64,000 bases of DNA from positions 1 to 64,000 of the forward strand of contig NZ_CAJXTC010000031.1 in assembly GCF_913060805.1 (NCBI RefSeq), given 5' to 3'. The notes beneath the pieces were generated by a model. It did not search any database. It saw nothing but the letters and a program-made list of their open reading frames with translations, and was not told the DNA's origin. Shown here in pieces: positions 9,043 through 19,415 of the stretch. The first letter of the stretch is position 1, and each line of letters starts with the position of its first letter. A program made the translations under genes and the position numbers. Origin of the DNA: an uncultured Draconibacterium sp. GTDB lineage: Bacteria > Bacteroidota > Bacteroidia > Bacteroidales > Prolixibacteraceae.

Positions 9043-10080
9043 TTAATTTTTTTTGTCTGTATTGATTGTTTTCTTCAACTGAAGCACATCGCGGCGAATT
9101 TCCGGAAGGTCTTTCAGAAGAACATAAGCGCGCATGGCTGTTTTTATTTCGATGGCCGGTGAGCCAAGAAGAGTTTGGTTGCTTTTTAGGTTTGAAACAA
9201 CGCCCGATTGAGCACCAAGCGTAACATTGTCGCCAATAGTAATGTGGCCGCCTAAACCAACCTGACCGCCAAACATACAGTTTTTACCTACTTTGGCCGA
9301 GCCCGAAACTCCGGTTTGAGCTGCCATAACCGTGTTGTCGCCAACTTCAACGTTATGCGCAATTTGAATTAGGTTGTCGAGTTTTACGCCTTTTCTAATA
9401 ATGGTAGATTCCATTGTGCCACAATCGATAGTGGTGTTGGCACCAATTTCAACATCGTCTTCCAAAACGGCGTTACCAATTTGGTGTATCTTTTTATAAG
9501 TACCGTCTTCCTGCGGTGCAAAACCAAAACCATCGGCCCCGATTACTGCTCCTGAGTGAATGATACAACGGTTTCCGATAACACAGTCGTCGTAAATTTT
9601 TGCTCCCGGATATAGAATACAGTCGTCGCCAATTGTAACATTGTCGCCAACATGTACCTGCGGGTATATTTTTACGTTATTACCGATTTTAGCATTGTTG
9701 CCAATGTATGCAAAGGCTCCAACGTAACCGTCTTCGCCACGTGTTGCACTCTCTGCAATGTAGCAAGGTTGCTCAATTCCTTGTTTCATGCTGGCTTTCG
9801 CCTGTACATATAACTCGAGTAACGACGCAAATGCCTGATAGGCATCGTCAACCTTTATAAGAGTCGCTGAAATATCTTCTTTCGGAGAAAAACTTTTATT
9901 AACCAATACCACCGAGGCTTTGGTTTCATAAATGTAGTGCTCGTATTTCGGATTGGCAAGGAAAGCCAAAGTGCCTGGTTTTCCGTCCTCTATCTTTGAA
10001 ACATTTGATACTTTTGCATCACCATCACCAACAATTTCTCCATTCAAAAAAGAGGCGATATCCGTAGCTTTAAAATCCAT
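9043..10080 (-). CDS. lpxD: UDP-3-O-acylglucosamine N-acyltransferase LpxD
   Basis: Adds the second acyl chain in lipid A synthesis. 345 residues: an N-terminal uridine-binding domain (about 1-100) then hexapeptide repeats. Typical motifs are [43 protein letters not shown] and the catalytic His in [14 protein letters not shown]. First gene of the minus-strand lpx cluster; a putative promoter lies at 10101-10132 over the 3' flank of the HD gene. Confidence 0.96.
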   Translation of the reverse strand: MDFKATDIASFLNGEIVGDGDAKVSNVSKIEDGKPGTLAFLANPKYEHYIYETKASVVLVNKSFSPKEDISATLIKVDDAYQAFASLLELYVQAKASMKQGIEQPCYIAESATRGEDGYVGAFAYIGNNAKIGNNVKIYPQVHVGDNVTIGDDCILYPGAKIYDDCVIGNRCIIHSGAVIGADGFGFAPQEDGTYKKIHQIGNAVLEDDVEIGANTTIDCGTMESTIIRKGVKLDNLIQIAHNVEVGDNTVMAAQTGVSGSAKVGKNCMFGGQVGLGGHITIGDNVTLGAQSGVVSNLKSNQTLLGSPAIEIKTAMRAYVLLKDLPEIRRDVLQLKKTINTDKKN

Positions 10081-10100
10081 TATCTGTTTTTTTGGCGATG

Positions 10101-10132
10101 CAAATATAGGTTTTAACTAGTAAATGTCCAAT
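10101..10132 (-). promoter_or_regulatory. Putative promoter of lpxD-lpxC/fabZ-lpxA
   Basis: On the minus strand, TATATTTG (10108-10101) matches TAnnTTTG. ATTG (10132-10129) with a 20-bp spacer is a one-mismatch -33 element. The ATG of lpxD follows about 20 nt later. The -33 part overlaps the last codons of the upstream HD gene. Confidence 0.5.
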
Positions 10133-11373
10133 TCTTTAGGATAACACACAAAATACTTCTTCACTGTTTTCGACAGCGCAGAGAGGTTTATATCCGATGC
10201 ATCGTTGATTTCTTTCACTGTTCCATCCTTGTACAAAACCGAGATATTTTCGTAGTGTTTGTTGTACGCGTTGTTGGTTATAACGCCCGTCATCAGGAAG
10301 TATTTCGCCAAATCGGGATCGGAAATCATCTGCTTTTCGATTTGCTTTAAATACTTCTGCTCTTTTGTGGGCGAAATAGGTTTGTCGCTAAATTTTGTTC
10401 GCGGCAATTTTCGGTTTGTTATACTTTTTGCCATTTCCGATAAAACCGGATCAGGATGATTTTGCCATTCTTTAATAGAGATTAAAATGTCGTTGTCGTC
10501 GAGCAGCGTGTACCACTGCAAAACATTTTTCTCCTGTACTTTTATGTTTGAGTGAAAATCTTCGGGGGTGAAATTGTTGGTTAAGAAAACTTTTAGGGTA
10601 GGTGTTACAAACAGTTCACCTCCGTTTGTAATAATCTCGCGGGCACGTTTTAATACATTTATTAATAAGAACTCGGCGGCAACAACAGTTTTATGCAGGT
10701 ACACCTGCCAGTACATCAGCCGTCGCGATATCAGGAATTTTTCGATCGAATAAATTCCTTTTACATCAACCACCAGCTGGTCGTTGTGTATGTTTAGCAT
10801 TTTAATAATGCGGTCGATGCCGATGGTGCCTTCTACCACTCCGGTAAAAAAGCTGTCGCGGCTCAGGTAGTCCAGCCGGTCCATATCCAGTTGGCTGGCT
10901 ACGAGTTGGTGCAAAAACTGCTTTTTGTAATTGTTGGTGAAGACTTTGATTGCTAAATCCAATTTGCCGTTAAACTGTTGGTTCAGCTCCTGCATCAGCA
11001 TCAGCGAAATCTCTTCGTGCGAAATATTTACCAGCGTATTTTCCAATACATGCGAAAAAGGAGCGTGTCCAATATCGTGCAGCAGTATGGCAATCGTAAC
11101 AGCTTCTGCCTCTTCATCGGTAATTTCGTGCCCTTTAATTTTTAGCACCGAAATGGCCTGGCGCATTAAATGCACAGTGCCGATGGCGTGCTCGAAACGC
11201 GTGTGATTGGCGCCCGGAAATACCAGGTACGACAATCCTAATTGTTTAATATGACGAAGCCGCTGAAATATTGGATGTTCCAACAGATCGAATATAATCT
11301 CAGATTGCAGATTGATGAACCCGAAAACGGGATCGTTTATTATTTTCTTTTTATTGAGCTGGACTTGTTGCAC
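10117..11373 (-). CDS. HD-domain phosphohydrolase (dGTPase-like/SAMHD1-like family)
   Basis: Metal-dependent HD hydrolase of the family annotated as HD superfamily phosphohydrolase; substrate unknown, possibly a nucleotide. Motifs include HPIFQRLRHIKQLGLSYLVFPGANHTRFEHAIG and ILLHDIGHAPFSHVLE (the HD pair), then SQLDMDRLDYLSRDSFFTGVVEGTIG. The frame is open up to a TTG at 11466, but the GTG at 11373, giving VQQVQLNKKKIINDPVFGFI (418 residues), fits the family's usual N-terminus better and is used here. Start confidence is moderate; family confidence is high. Confidence 0.85.
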   Translation of the reverse strand: MQQVQLNKKKIINDPVFGFINLQSEIIFDLLEHPIFQRLRHIKQLGLSYLVFPGANHTRFEHAIGTVHLMRQAISVLKIKGHEITDEEAEAVTIAILLHDIGHAPFSHVLENTLVNISHEEISLMLMQELNQQFNGKLDLAIKVFTNNYKKQFLHQLVASQLDMDRLDYLSRDSFFTGVVEGTIGIDRIIKMLNIHNDQLVVDVKGIYSIEKFLISRRLMYWQVYLHKTVVAAEFLLINVLKRAREIITNGGELFVTPTLKVFLTNNFTPEDFHSNIKVQEKNVLQWYTLLDDNDILISIKEWQNHPDPVLSEMAKSITNRKLPRTKFSDKPISPTKEQKYLKQIEKQMISDPDLAKYFLMTGVITNNAYNKHYENISVLYKDGTVKEINDASDINLSALSKTVKKYFVCYPKELDIY

Positions 11374-11684
11374 AAAGCTGTTTTTCGATTGGTTTAAAAC
11401 TACAAAACTTTCGGTAATACCATATTTATAACAGAATAAACCATGTTGTTTTGTTATATAATACAAATGACAATGTTTTTTTTAGGAAATAAAACGCAAA
11501 GGCAGGTAAAAATGAATTTGTTATGCACAGAATGCGGTTAATGATTTTTTAGTTTAAAATCAGCATTTTATGTAGCTGCGCATATTTGTTAATGTTGGAT
11601 AATATTACTATTTTTGCCGAGAATTTTCTAAAAAGCGAAATTTTTAGGGGACCGTTGGTTCCCTATTTTGTTACATATAGAGAA

Positions 11685-12149
11685 ATGATAGCAAAGCAAA
11701 AAGTAATAGATTTGGTAACTGAACGTCTTGATGATCAGATGTTTATTGTTGATGTGACGATAAGTTCGGCCAACGACATTAATGTGTACGTTGATGGATT
11801 TAACGGCATCACTATCGAACAATGTATTGCTGTCAGTCGTAATGTAGAGCATAATCTCGACCGGGAAGAAGAGGATTTTTCGTTGCAGGTTTCGTCTCCG
11901 GGCCTAACCGAAAGCTTTAAAGTTAAGCAACAATACGAAAAATACACCGGCAAAGAAATTGAGGTTTTAACAGCCGACAATGAGAAATTGAAAGGGCTGC
12001 TTTTGGAAAATAGTGAAGATGGCATAGTGCTTGAGACTTCGAAACGAGAAAAAGTAGAGGGTCACAAGAAAAAGCAATTGGTAGTAAAAAAACATATTTT
12101 AAAATACGACGAAATAAAAAGTGCGAAAGCGGTTATTTCATTTAAATAA
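11685..12149 (+). CDS. rimP: Ribosome maturation factor RimP
   Basis: 154-residue 30S subunit maturation factor. Recognised by VDVTISSANDINVYVDGFNGITIEQCIAVSRNVEHNLDREEEDFSLQVSSPGL, ending with the SH3-like domain. The frame is open upstream to 11586, but the ATG at 11685 (MIAKQKVIDLV) matches the family N-terminus. First gene of the rimP-nusA-infB operon, 11 nt before nusA. Confidence 0.94.
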   Translation: MIAKQKVIDLVTERLDDQMFIVDVTISSANDINVYVDGFNGITIEQCIAVSRNVEHNLDREEEDFSLQVSSPGLTESFKVKQQYEKYTGKEIEVLTADNEKLKGLLLENSEDGIVLETSKREKVEGHKKKQLVVKKHILKYDEIKSAKAVISFK

Positions 12150-12160
12150 AGCGATGAAAG

Positions 12161-13396
12161 ATGGAAAATATTAACCTGATAGATACTTTTGCCGAATTTA
12201 AGGAGCTAAAAAACATTGACAGGGTTACAATGATGAGCGTGCTGGAAGAAGTTTTCCGCAGTGTGCTTATCCGTCAGTATGGTACTGACGAGAACTTCGA
12301 TGTGATTATCAACATTGATAAGGGCGACTTTGAGATTTGGCGAAACCGCGAAGTTGTTGCAGACGACGAGATCGAAGATCCGAACCTGCAAATAACTTTG
12401 AGCGATGCGCTGAAAATTGACGACGATTACGAAGTAGGCGAAGATGTTACCGACGAGGTTAAGTTAGCCGATTTTGGTCGCCGTGCCATTTTGAATTTGC
12501 GTCAGAACCTGGCCAGTAAAATTCTGGAGCTGGAGAAAGACCATATCTACGGAAAATATAAAAACAAAATTGGCGACATCGTTACAGGTGAAGTTTATCA
12601 GGTTTGGAAAAAAGAAATTCTGATTCTTGATGACGAAGGAAACGAATTGATTCTTCCAAAATCGGAACAAATTCCATCCGATTATTTCCGTAAAGGAGAT
12701 AATGTTCGCGCCATTGTATATAAAGTAGAATTACGAAATAACAACCCGTTAATTATTTTGTCGCGTACAGCACCGGCTTTCCTAGAGCGTTTGTTCGAGT
12801 TGGAAATTCCGGAAATTTTCGACGGTCTAATTACCATCAAGAAAATTGTTCGTGTACCGGGTGAGCGTGCTAAAGTTGCGGTTGAGTCGTACGACGAACG
12901 TATCGACCCCGTTGGAGCATGTGTGGGTATGAAAGGATCGAGAATCCACGGAATCGTTCGCGAGTTGCGTAACGAAAACATCGATGTTATCAATTATTCG
13001 TCAAACCTTCAGTTGTTCATTAAACGATCACTGAATCCGGCGAAAATTAATTCGATAAAAATTCTGGAAGACGATAAAAAAGCAGAAGTATATCTGAAAC
13101 CGGAAGAAGTTTCGCTGGCAATTGGTAAAGGCGGGTTGAACATTCGTTTGGCTAGCCAGTTAACCGGATACGAGATCGATGTTTATCGTGAGATGGAAGA
13201 AGACGATGAAGATGTGAACCTGGATGAGTTTGCAGATGAAATTGAAAGCTGGGTAATTGATGCGTTAAAAGGAATTGGTTGCGATACCGCAAAGAACGTA
13301 TTAAATATTCCGCGTGCTGAATTGATTAAAAGAACCGACCTCGAAGACGAGACTATCGATGAGGTTCTGAAAATTCTTAGTTCAGAATTTGAATAG
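12161..13396 (+). CDS. nusA: Transcription termination/antitermination protein NusA
   Basis: RNA polymerase-associated elongation factor, 411 residues. Order: N-terminal RNAP-binding domain (about 1-130), S1 domain (about 135-200, GDIVTGEVYQVWKKEILILDDEGNELILP), then two KH domains with VPGERAKVAVESYDERIDPVGACVGMKGSRIHGIVREL and LAIGKGGLNIRLASQLTGYEIDV. It ends with an acidic linker and one short helical repeat (WVIDALKGIGCDTAKNVL). Between rimP and infB, the usual order. Confidence 0.97.
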   Translation: MENINLIDTFAEFKELKNIDRVTMMSVLEEVFRSVLIRQYGTDENFDVIINIDKGDFEIWRNREVVADDEIEDPNLQITLSDALKIDDDYEVGEDVTDEVKLADFGRRAILNLRQNLASKILELEKDHIYGKYKNKIGDIVTGEVYQVWKKEILILDDEGNELILPKSEQIPSDYFRKGDNVRAIVYKVELRNNNPLIILSRTAPAFLERLFELEIPEIFDGLITIKKIVRVPGERAKVAVESYDERIDPVGACVGMKGSRIHGIVRELRNENIDVINYSSNLQLFIKRSLNPAKINSIKILEDDKKAEVYLKPEEVSLAIGKGGLNIRLASQLTGYEIDVYREMEEDDEDVNLDEFADEIESWVIDALKGIGCDTAKNVLNIPRAELIKRTDLEDETIDEVLKILSSEFE

Positions 13397-13456
13397 TAAC
13401 CAGCGTTGCAGATTGGTTTTATTCATACAAATTAGAAAAGTAAATTAAAGAAGTAT

Positions 13457-16414
13457 ATGGTAGCAGGCAAAACAACAAGACTTAGTAAACTTGCAAGGCA
13501 GTTCAACGTGGGTATTCACACCATTGTTGAGTTCCTGCATAAAAAGGGGTATGAAATCGATTCAAACCCTAATACTAAAGTTGCAGAAGACGCCGTCCAA
13601 CTTCTTGAAAAGGAATATAAAGTAGATATTACCATCAAGAAAGAGTCGGAGAAAATGAACCTGAAGAGTCAGCGTCCAAAGAAAGAAGTTATTTCTATGG
13701 AACCCGAGGCTGAAGGTCAGGAGAAAGAAGAACCAAAAAGTGAAGAGCCTGCTGCTGAGAAAAAGGTTGAAGAAAAACCAAAACCGGTAGAAGAAGTTGT
13801 TGAAAAACCTGAGGTAAAAGTTAAGGTGCTCGACAAAATTGATCTGGACGAGGTTAATAAACCGAAAAAGAAGGTGGAAAAACCCGTTGAAGAGAAACCT
13901 GCCGAAGTGAAAGCAGAAGAGAAGAAACCTGAAAAAGAGGTTCCTGCAAAAGAAGAAGTAAAAGAGGCACCAGCAGCCGAAACAAAAAAAGAAGAAACTG
14001 CTCCGAAAGCAGAAAAAGAGGAAGCTGGACCAAAAGCCGAAAGTACTCCGAAGAAAAAAGAGGAAGACATTATTGAAACAACAGCTCCAAAATCGGATGA
14101 TAAGATAAAAGTGGTGGGCAAGATCGATCTGAGCAATATGAATCAGAAAACCCGCCCGGCCAAAAAATCAAAAGAAGAGCGAGAAAAAGAACGCCAGGAG
14201 CGCAAGAAGCAACGAGTTGCCGAGCGCCAGGGGCAAGATAAAGGTAAAGGCGAAGGTCCAACCGTTATTAAGGCTAAAGTTAATAAGCTGAATGGCCCAA
14301 CTGTTCTTGGAAAAATCGATCTTCCTGAAAAGAAACAAAACGATGGCGACCAGGGTAACCGGAAAAAACGCAGAAAGCGTATTACTAAGGATTCCGGAAA
14401 AGTTAGTGTTGACAGACAACAACAACAAAAGCCAGGCGATCGTCCGAGAGGAAAATTCCAGGCAAACAAACAAGGTGCAGGAAAGAAAAAACGACCACTT
14501 AAAAAAGAGGTTAACGAAGAGGACGTACAAAAGCAAATTAAAGATACTCTTGCCCGTTTAACAACAAAGGGTAAAACCAAAAAAGGTGCAAAACACCGTC
14601 GAGATAAACGTGCCGCTGCCAGCGAAAAAATGCAGGCAGATATGGAACAGCAAATGCTGGATCAAAATATCCTGAAAGTTACAGAATTTGTTACTGTTGC
14701 CGAACTGGCAACCATGATGGATGTTGGTGTAAACGAAATTATTTCGTCATGTATGTCGTTGGGTATGTTTGTATCGATCAACCAGCGTCTCGATGCTGAA
14801 ACGCTTGCCGTTGTAGCCGAAGAATTTGATTACAAAGTAGAGTTTGTTAGTGTTGAAATTGCTGAAGCGATTGAGGAAGAAGAAGACGATCCGAAAGATT
14901 TGAAACCTCGTCCGCCAATTGTAACGGTTATGGGTCACGTTGACCACGGTAAAACATCGCTGCTCGACCACATCCGAAGCACAAACGTAATTGCCGGTGA
15001 GGCCGGTGGTATTACCCAGCACATTGGTGCATACCACGTAAGTTTAGAGGATGGCAGAGATATTACTTTCCTTGATACTCCGGGTCACGAGGCGTTTACC
15101 GCAATGCGTGCGCGTGGTGCACAGGTAACCGATATTGCAATTATTATTGTAGCTGCCGACGATAACGTGATGCCTCAAACCATTGAGGCGATCAACCACG
15201 CATCAGCAGCGGGAGTACCAATTGTTTTTGCAATTAACAAGATCGATAAACCGGGAGCAAATCCTGAAAAGATAAAAGAAGAACTGGCCAATATGAATTA
15301 CCTGGTTGAAGAGTGGGGTGGTAAATACCAGTCGCACGATATTTCTGCCAAAAACGGAATTGGTATTGAAGATCTTCTTGAAAAAGTACTGCTTGAAGCC
15401 GAAATGCTCGAGCTGAAAGCGAATGCCAACAAAAAGGCACAAGGAACAATTATTGAATCGGAGCTTGACCGCGGTAGAGGTTACGTTTCAACATTATTGG
15501 TTGAAAGCGGAACACTGCACGTTGGCGATATTATTATTGCCGGTCAGTACTACGGTCACGTAAAAGCAATGTTCAACGAGCGTAACCAAAACATTACGGA
15601 TGTTGGTCCTGCGCAGCCTGCAATTATTCTTGGATTGAACGGAGCGCCACAAGCGGGTGACAAGTTCAATGTAATGGAAAGCGAGCGCGAAGCACGTAGC
15701 ATTACTAATAAACGCGAGCAGTTGGCCCGCGAGCAAGGTTTGCGTACGCAGAAACACATTACACTTGACGAGATCGGACGTCGTATTGCAATTGGTAACT
15801 TCCAGGAGTTGAACCTGATTGTTAAAGGTGACGTTGACGGATCTATCGAAGCACTGTCTGATTCATTGATCAAGTTATCAACCGAAGAAATTCAGATCAA
15901 TATTATCCACAAAGCAGTTGGTCAGATCTCTGAATCTGATATTTCGCTGGCTGCCGCATCAGAAGCGATCGTGGTTGGATTCCAGGTACGTCCGTCGTTA
16001 AATGCACGTAAAATGGCCGAAAGAGAACAAATCGATATTCGTTTGTACTCGATTATTTACGATGCCATTAACGAGATTAAAGCCGCAATGGAAGGTATGC
16101 TTTCTCCTGAAATTAAGGAAGAAATTACCGGAACTGTTGAGGTACTGGAGGTATTTAAAATCACGAAAGTGGGAACTGTTGCAGGTTGTATCGTTCGCGA
16201 TGGAAAAATAGCACGTAACTCGAAAGCTCGTGTAATTCGCGATGGTATTGTAATCTACGACGGAATATTAGGTTCACTGAAACGTTTTAAAGAAGACGTA
16301 AAAGAGGTGAAAAACGGCTACGAGTGTGGTTTAAATATCGAGAAATTCAACGATATTAAGGTTGGCGACCATGTGGAAGCTTACCAGGAAGTTGAAGTTG
16401 CGAAGACGTTATAG
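13457..16414 (+). CDS. infB: Translation initiation factor IF-2
   Basis: GTPase that places initiator tRNA on the 30S subunit; 985 residues. The N-terminal IF2_N helix ([24 protein letters not shown]) is followed by a long Lys/Glu/Pro/Ala-rich low-complexity linker (about residues 65-400). The G domain has [12 protein letters not shown] (G1), DTPGHEAF (G3) and NKIDKP (G4). Domains II-IV follow to the C-terminus. 60 nt after nusA; a strong hairpin terminator follows. The linker creates long antisense open frames that are not genes. Confidence 0.98.
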   Translation: MVAGKTTRLSKLARQFNVGIHTIVEFLHKKGYEIDSNPNTKVAEDAVQLLEKEYKVDITIKKESEKMNLKSQRPKKEVISMEPEAEGQEKEEPKSEEPAAEKKVEEKPKPVEEVVEKPEVKVKVLDKIDLDEVNKPKKKVEKPVEEKPAEVKAEEKKPEKEVPAKEEVKEAPAAETKKEETAPKAEKEEAGPKAESTPKKKEEDIIETTAPKSDDKIKVVGKIDLSNMNQKTRPAKKSKEEREKERQERKKQRVAERQGQDKGKGEGPTVIKAKVNKLNGPTVLGKIDLPEKKQNDGDQGNRKKRRKRITKDSGKVSVDRQQQQKPGDRPRGKFQANKQGAGKKKRPLKKEVNEEDVQKQIKDTLARLTTKGKTKKGAKHRRDKRAAASEKMQADMEQQMLDQNILKVTEFVTVAELATMMDVGVNEIISSCMSLGMFVSINQRLDAETLAVVAEEFDYKVEFVSVEIAEAIEEEEDDPKDLKPRPPIVTVMGHVDHGKTSLLDHIRSTNVIAGEAGGITQHIGAYHVSLEDGRDITFLDTPGHEAFTAMRARGAQVTDIAIIIVAADDNVMPQTIEAINHASAAGVPIVFAINKIDKPGANPEKIKEELANMNYLVEEWGGKYQSHDISAKNGIGIEDLLEKVLLEAEMLELKANANKKAQGTIIESELDRGRGYVSTLLVESGTLHVGDIIIAGQYYGHVKAMFNERNQNITDVGPAQPAIILGLNGAPQAGDKFNVMESEREARSITNKREQLAREQGLRTQKHITLDEIGRRIAIGNFQELNLIVKGDVDGSIEALSDSLIKLSTEEIQINIIHKAVGQISESDISLAAASEAIVVGFQVRPSLNARKMAEREQIDIRLYSIIYDAINEIKAAMEGMLSPEIKEEITGTVEVLEVFKITKVGTVAGCIVRDGKIARNSKARVIRDGIVIYDGILGSLKRFKEDVKEVKNGYECGLNIEKFNDIKVGDHVEAYQEVEVAKTL

Positions 16415-16437
16415 GATACATTATATAGCAAGAAACG

Positions 16438-16463
16438 AAGGCCGGGTTATCCCGGCCTTTTTT
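16438..16463 (+). terminator. Intrinsic terminator after infB
   Basis: Nine-bp stem aaggccggg / cccggcctt with a ttat loop followed by a T-run. It lies 23 nt after the infB stop and closes the rimP-nusA-infB operon. Confidence 0.92.
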
Positions 16464-16538
16464 GTTACCCTTAAATTATTAACAATCAATGTTTAATTTC
16501 ATAAACGAAAAAGGTAGTTGCGTGCGTTAGCTTATTAC

Positions 16539-16546
16539 TACTTTTG
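16539..16546 (+). promoter_or_regulatory. Putative -7 box upstream of the 927-residue protein
   Basis: TACTTTTG fits TAnnTTTG and lies 16 nt upstream of the ATG at 16563. GTTG at 16517-16520 with an 18-bp spacer is a weak -33 candidate. The 5' leader would be very short. Confidence 0.45.
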
Positions 16547-16562
16547 ACAAAAAGATTGAAAA

Positions 16563-19346
16563 ATGAAGCGGTACCTCATAATCATACTTCTTGTTTTGGT
16601 CGCTGCAGTGGCCGGATTTCTATATTTTGCAAAGGACGAGGTGGCTTTCACCAAAGAGTCGCCGTTATATAAAGCTGTGCCTTTGTCGGCACCAGTGTTT
16701 CTTGAGGCCGACGGGCTAAGAGCAATTCCTACCGACAATCCTGTGGTGATGGAATTAGCCGGAATTCCTGAGTTCAATAACCTGTTGAACCAGGTATCAG
16801 AAATACAAAATGTTATTGATAGCGAACCCGAAATTCAGAAGCAGCTTGGAAAACGCCCGGTTGTACTTGCACTCGATTTTGTTGGAAAAAACGTATTGTA
16901 TCCGGTAATTATAAGTAACCTGAAAAGTGCAAAAGAACGTGAGGGACTTGAACTCTTAATTGAAAAACTGACCGGGATTTCACGTACTTCATTCCAAAAA
17001 CGAAACTATAATGGTTATGCTATTGTTGATGTTTTTGATTCGGATGGCAATAATGAATTGAGTTATAGTGTTGCCGGAAACCTGGTAATTATCAGCCCCG
17101 AAGTTATTCTGGTGGAAAAATGTATCAGGCAGTTAAATGCGCCCGGAATTACCGACAATCAATATTTTAATTTGGTAAACCGTACGGTGGCTAATCAGTC
17201 GGAAGTGGCGTGGTATATTAACCACAGGCGTTTCCCGGAGCTTTGGGCTAATTTCTTGAATTCTACAACCAAAAAGCAAGAGAATGAATTTGGCGAAACC
17301 GATCGAATCAATTTAAAACGCGATGTTTTAAAAATAAAGGATTATGCCAGTTGGAGTGAGCTCGATTTAAGTTTTCACGACAACCGCTTAACGCTGAATG
17401 GAATTACTGCCGCCGATGATTCGTTGAATCACTTTCTTTCGGTTTTGCAAGGCCAGGAAGCGGTGAGTTGTAATGCCGATCGTTTGTTGCCCAAATCAAC
17501 ATCGTTTTATGTTGGATTCTCGTTCTCTGACAGAGACTTGTTTTTCAAAAATCTGGAAGACTATTTTGTGCATTCCGAAGCCTATTACGACAGGGAAGAG
17601 AAAATAAAAATGATTGAGCAGAATTTTCGCACCGACAGTCGCGAGAAATTAAGAAGCCTGGTGAAAGACAGGGTGCTGGCAGCCATCACTTCCGTTCCGA
17701 CCGAAGCAGAAATGGGCTCGCTTTTTATTTTAAATGGCCAGTCGAAGAAAGAGAGCCAGGAGCTTTTTGAAGGAATCCTAACAAACTATGCCAAAAGAAA
17801 AGATATTGAGTTTGAGAGTTTGGTGAGCACATTTAAATCGTCAGACGAACAGAACTACCGAATTTACCAGTTTCCCTACCCAACCTTGCCGGGAATCTGG
17901 CTGGGTGGAACTTTTGATTTTGTACGTGCCCGCTTTGCCGCCTTTCGCGATGATCAACTGATTTTTGCGAATACGAAAAAGGGTTTGGAAAAATATCTAG
18001 ATGATATGGATTCGGGCGAAACGTTACGAAATGATGCCGACTATGAAACGATAAGCAGAGCCGCCGAGGGCAAAGCTAACCTGAATGTTTATGGCAATGT
18101 AAATAACCTTTATGCACTTCGCCACGATTTGTTTAATTCTGAAATAAACAAAGGGCTGGAGAAGAATGAAGAGATCTTCAGAAAGTTTAATGCCTTTAGC
18201 TGGCAGGTGGTGTGCGAGAACAACATTTATTTTAATTCGGTGAATTTGGGTTATCAGCAGAAACCGAAAAAAGATGTTCGTGCAAAATGGCAATGTAGGT
18301 TGGGAGCCGAAGTGGCGCTAAAACCGCAACTGGTGATCAATCATACCAATAAAGCGAAGAAGGAAATCATAATTCAGGATGTCAATAACCAGCTACATTT
18401 AATTGATGCCGACGGTAAAATTATCTGGAGCGCACCGATAAGCGGAAAGATTCTGGGGCAGATTCACCAGGTAGATTATTACAACAATGGCAAATTGCAA
18501 TACCTGTTTAATACCAGCGAAAAGATCTACCTGATCGACCGAAACGGAACCAGCGTGGCCAACTTCCCGATTGTTTTAAAATCGCCGGCTACCAACGGTG
18601 TAAATGTGTTCGATTACAACAACAATAATCAATATCGTTATTTTGTGGCTTGCCAGGATAGAAAGGTTTATGCTTACAGCCACGACGGGAAAATAATCAG
18701 TGGTTGGACATTCGATAAAACCAGCGGAACGGTAACCAACCCGATACAGTTTTTCAGGGTGAGCAATAAAGATTACATTGTTTTTAGCGACGAAAACCAG
18801 GTTTATATTCAGAACAGAAGGGGAGAAACGCGAGTTAATTCATCTGCAAAATTTGCCCCATCGGCAAATGAAATAGCCTTGAATACACAAGGTGTTCCGA
18901 AAATGGTTACTACCAGCAAAGATGGAGATGTTTTCTACCTGTTCTTCGATGGCAAATTTGCCCAAAAGAAAACCGGTAAGTTTTCATCGGGCCACCAATT
19001 TGAAGTGGATGATATTAACGGCGACGGTAAGCCTGAGTTTGTATTTATTGACGAAGACGGGTTGTTTGTATTCGACGAGGATGGCGATAAGCTATTTGAA
19101 GAAGAGTTCGATAATGACTTGCTCGCGGTAAATCTGTATGCTTTTTCAGCCACCCAAAAAATGATTGGTGTAACCGATTCCGATGAAAACGAGATTTACT
19201 TATTTGATGCTAAAGGAAAACAATACGATGGATTTCCATTAAGCGGTAACAGCGAATTTGCAATTGGGAAGTTGCAAAATGGCGGTCCGCTGAGTCTGGT
19301 CGTAGGCGACGAAGACGGTAACTTGTTGTGCTACGAATTGGAATAG
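16563..19346 (+). CDS. Membrane-anchored or exported protein of unknown function with C-terminal beta-propeller-like region
   Basis: 927 residues. One hydrophobic segment at residues 4-22 (uncleaved anchor or signal peptide) suggests envelope location. Residues about 35-570 form a large domain I cannot name with certainty; it resembles DUF3352-type sequences (SPLYKAVPLSAPVFLEADGL). From about 590, repeated short strands (QLHLIDADGKIIWSAPISG, IYLIDRNGTSVANFPI, KVYAYSHDGKIISGW) look like PQQ/WD-type propeller blades. Near the end DINGDGKPEFVFIDEDGLFVFDEDGDKLFEE resembles a calcium-binding FG-GAP blade. Single gene between two terminators, convergent with queA. Function not known. Confidence 0.85.
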   Translation: MKRYLIIILLVLVAAVAGFLYFAKDEVAFTKESPLYKAVPLSAPVFLEADGLRAIPTDNPVVMELAGIPEFNNLLNQVSEIQNVIDSEPEIQKQLGKRPVVLALDFVGKNVLYPVIISNLKSAKEREGLELLIEKLTGISRTSFQKRNYNGYAIVDVFDSDGNNELSYSVAGNLVIISPEVILVEKCIRQLNAPGITDNQYFNLVNRTVANQSEVAWYINHRRFPELWANFLNSTTKKQENEFGETDRINLKRDVLKIKDYASWSELDLSFHDNRLTLNGITAADDSLNHFLSVLQGQEAVSCNADRLLPKSTSFYVGFSFSDRDLFFKNLEDYFVHSEAYYDREEKIKMIEQNFRTDSREKLRSLVKDRVLAAITSVPTEAEMGSLFILNGQSKKESQELFEGILTNYAKRKDIEFESLVSTFKSSDEQNYRIYQFPYPTLPGIWLGGTFDFVRARFAAFRDDQLIFANTKKGLEKYLDDMDSGETLRNDADYETISRAAEGKANLNVYGNVNNLYALRHDLFNSEINKGLEKNEEIFRKFNAFSWQVVCENNIYFNSVNLGYQQKPKKDVRAKWQCRLGAEVALKPQLVINHTNKAKKEIIIQDVNNQLHLIDADGKIIWSAPISGKILGQIHQVDYYNNGKLQYLFNTSEKIYLIDRNGTSVANFPIVLKSPATNGVNVFDYNNNNQYRYFVACQDRKVYAYSHDGKIISGWTFDKTSGTVTNPIQFFRVSNKDYIVFSDENQVYIQNRRGETRVNSSAKFAPSANEIALNTQGVPKMVTTSKDGDVFYLFFDGKFAQKKTGKFSSGHQFEVDDINGDGKPEFVFIDEDGLFVFDEDGDKLFEEEFDNDLLAVNLYAFSATQKMIGVTDSDENEIYLFDAKGKQYDGFPLSGNSEFAIGKLQNGGPLSLVVGDEDGNLLCYELE

Positions 19347-19364
19347 CTGCAGAAATGGAATAAA

Positions 19365-19392
19365 AAAACCACGAAATAAATTCCGTGGTTTT
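19365..19392. terminator. Bidirectional hairpin terminator
   Basis: Stem aaaaccacg / cgtggtttt with an A-run on the left and T-run on the right. It sits between the convergent 927-residue gene and queA and can terminate both. Confidence 0.88.
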
Positions 19393-19415
19393 CTGTATCG
19401 TTGTTAAGTTATTGA

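Noticed and set aside
13717-14580. Long antisense frames rich in Ser/Phe over infB
   Set aside because: Mirror of the Lys/Glu-rich low-complexity linker of IF-2; such frames arise automatically.
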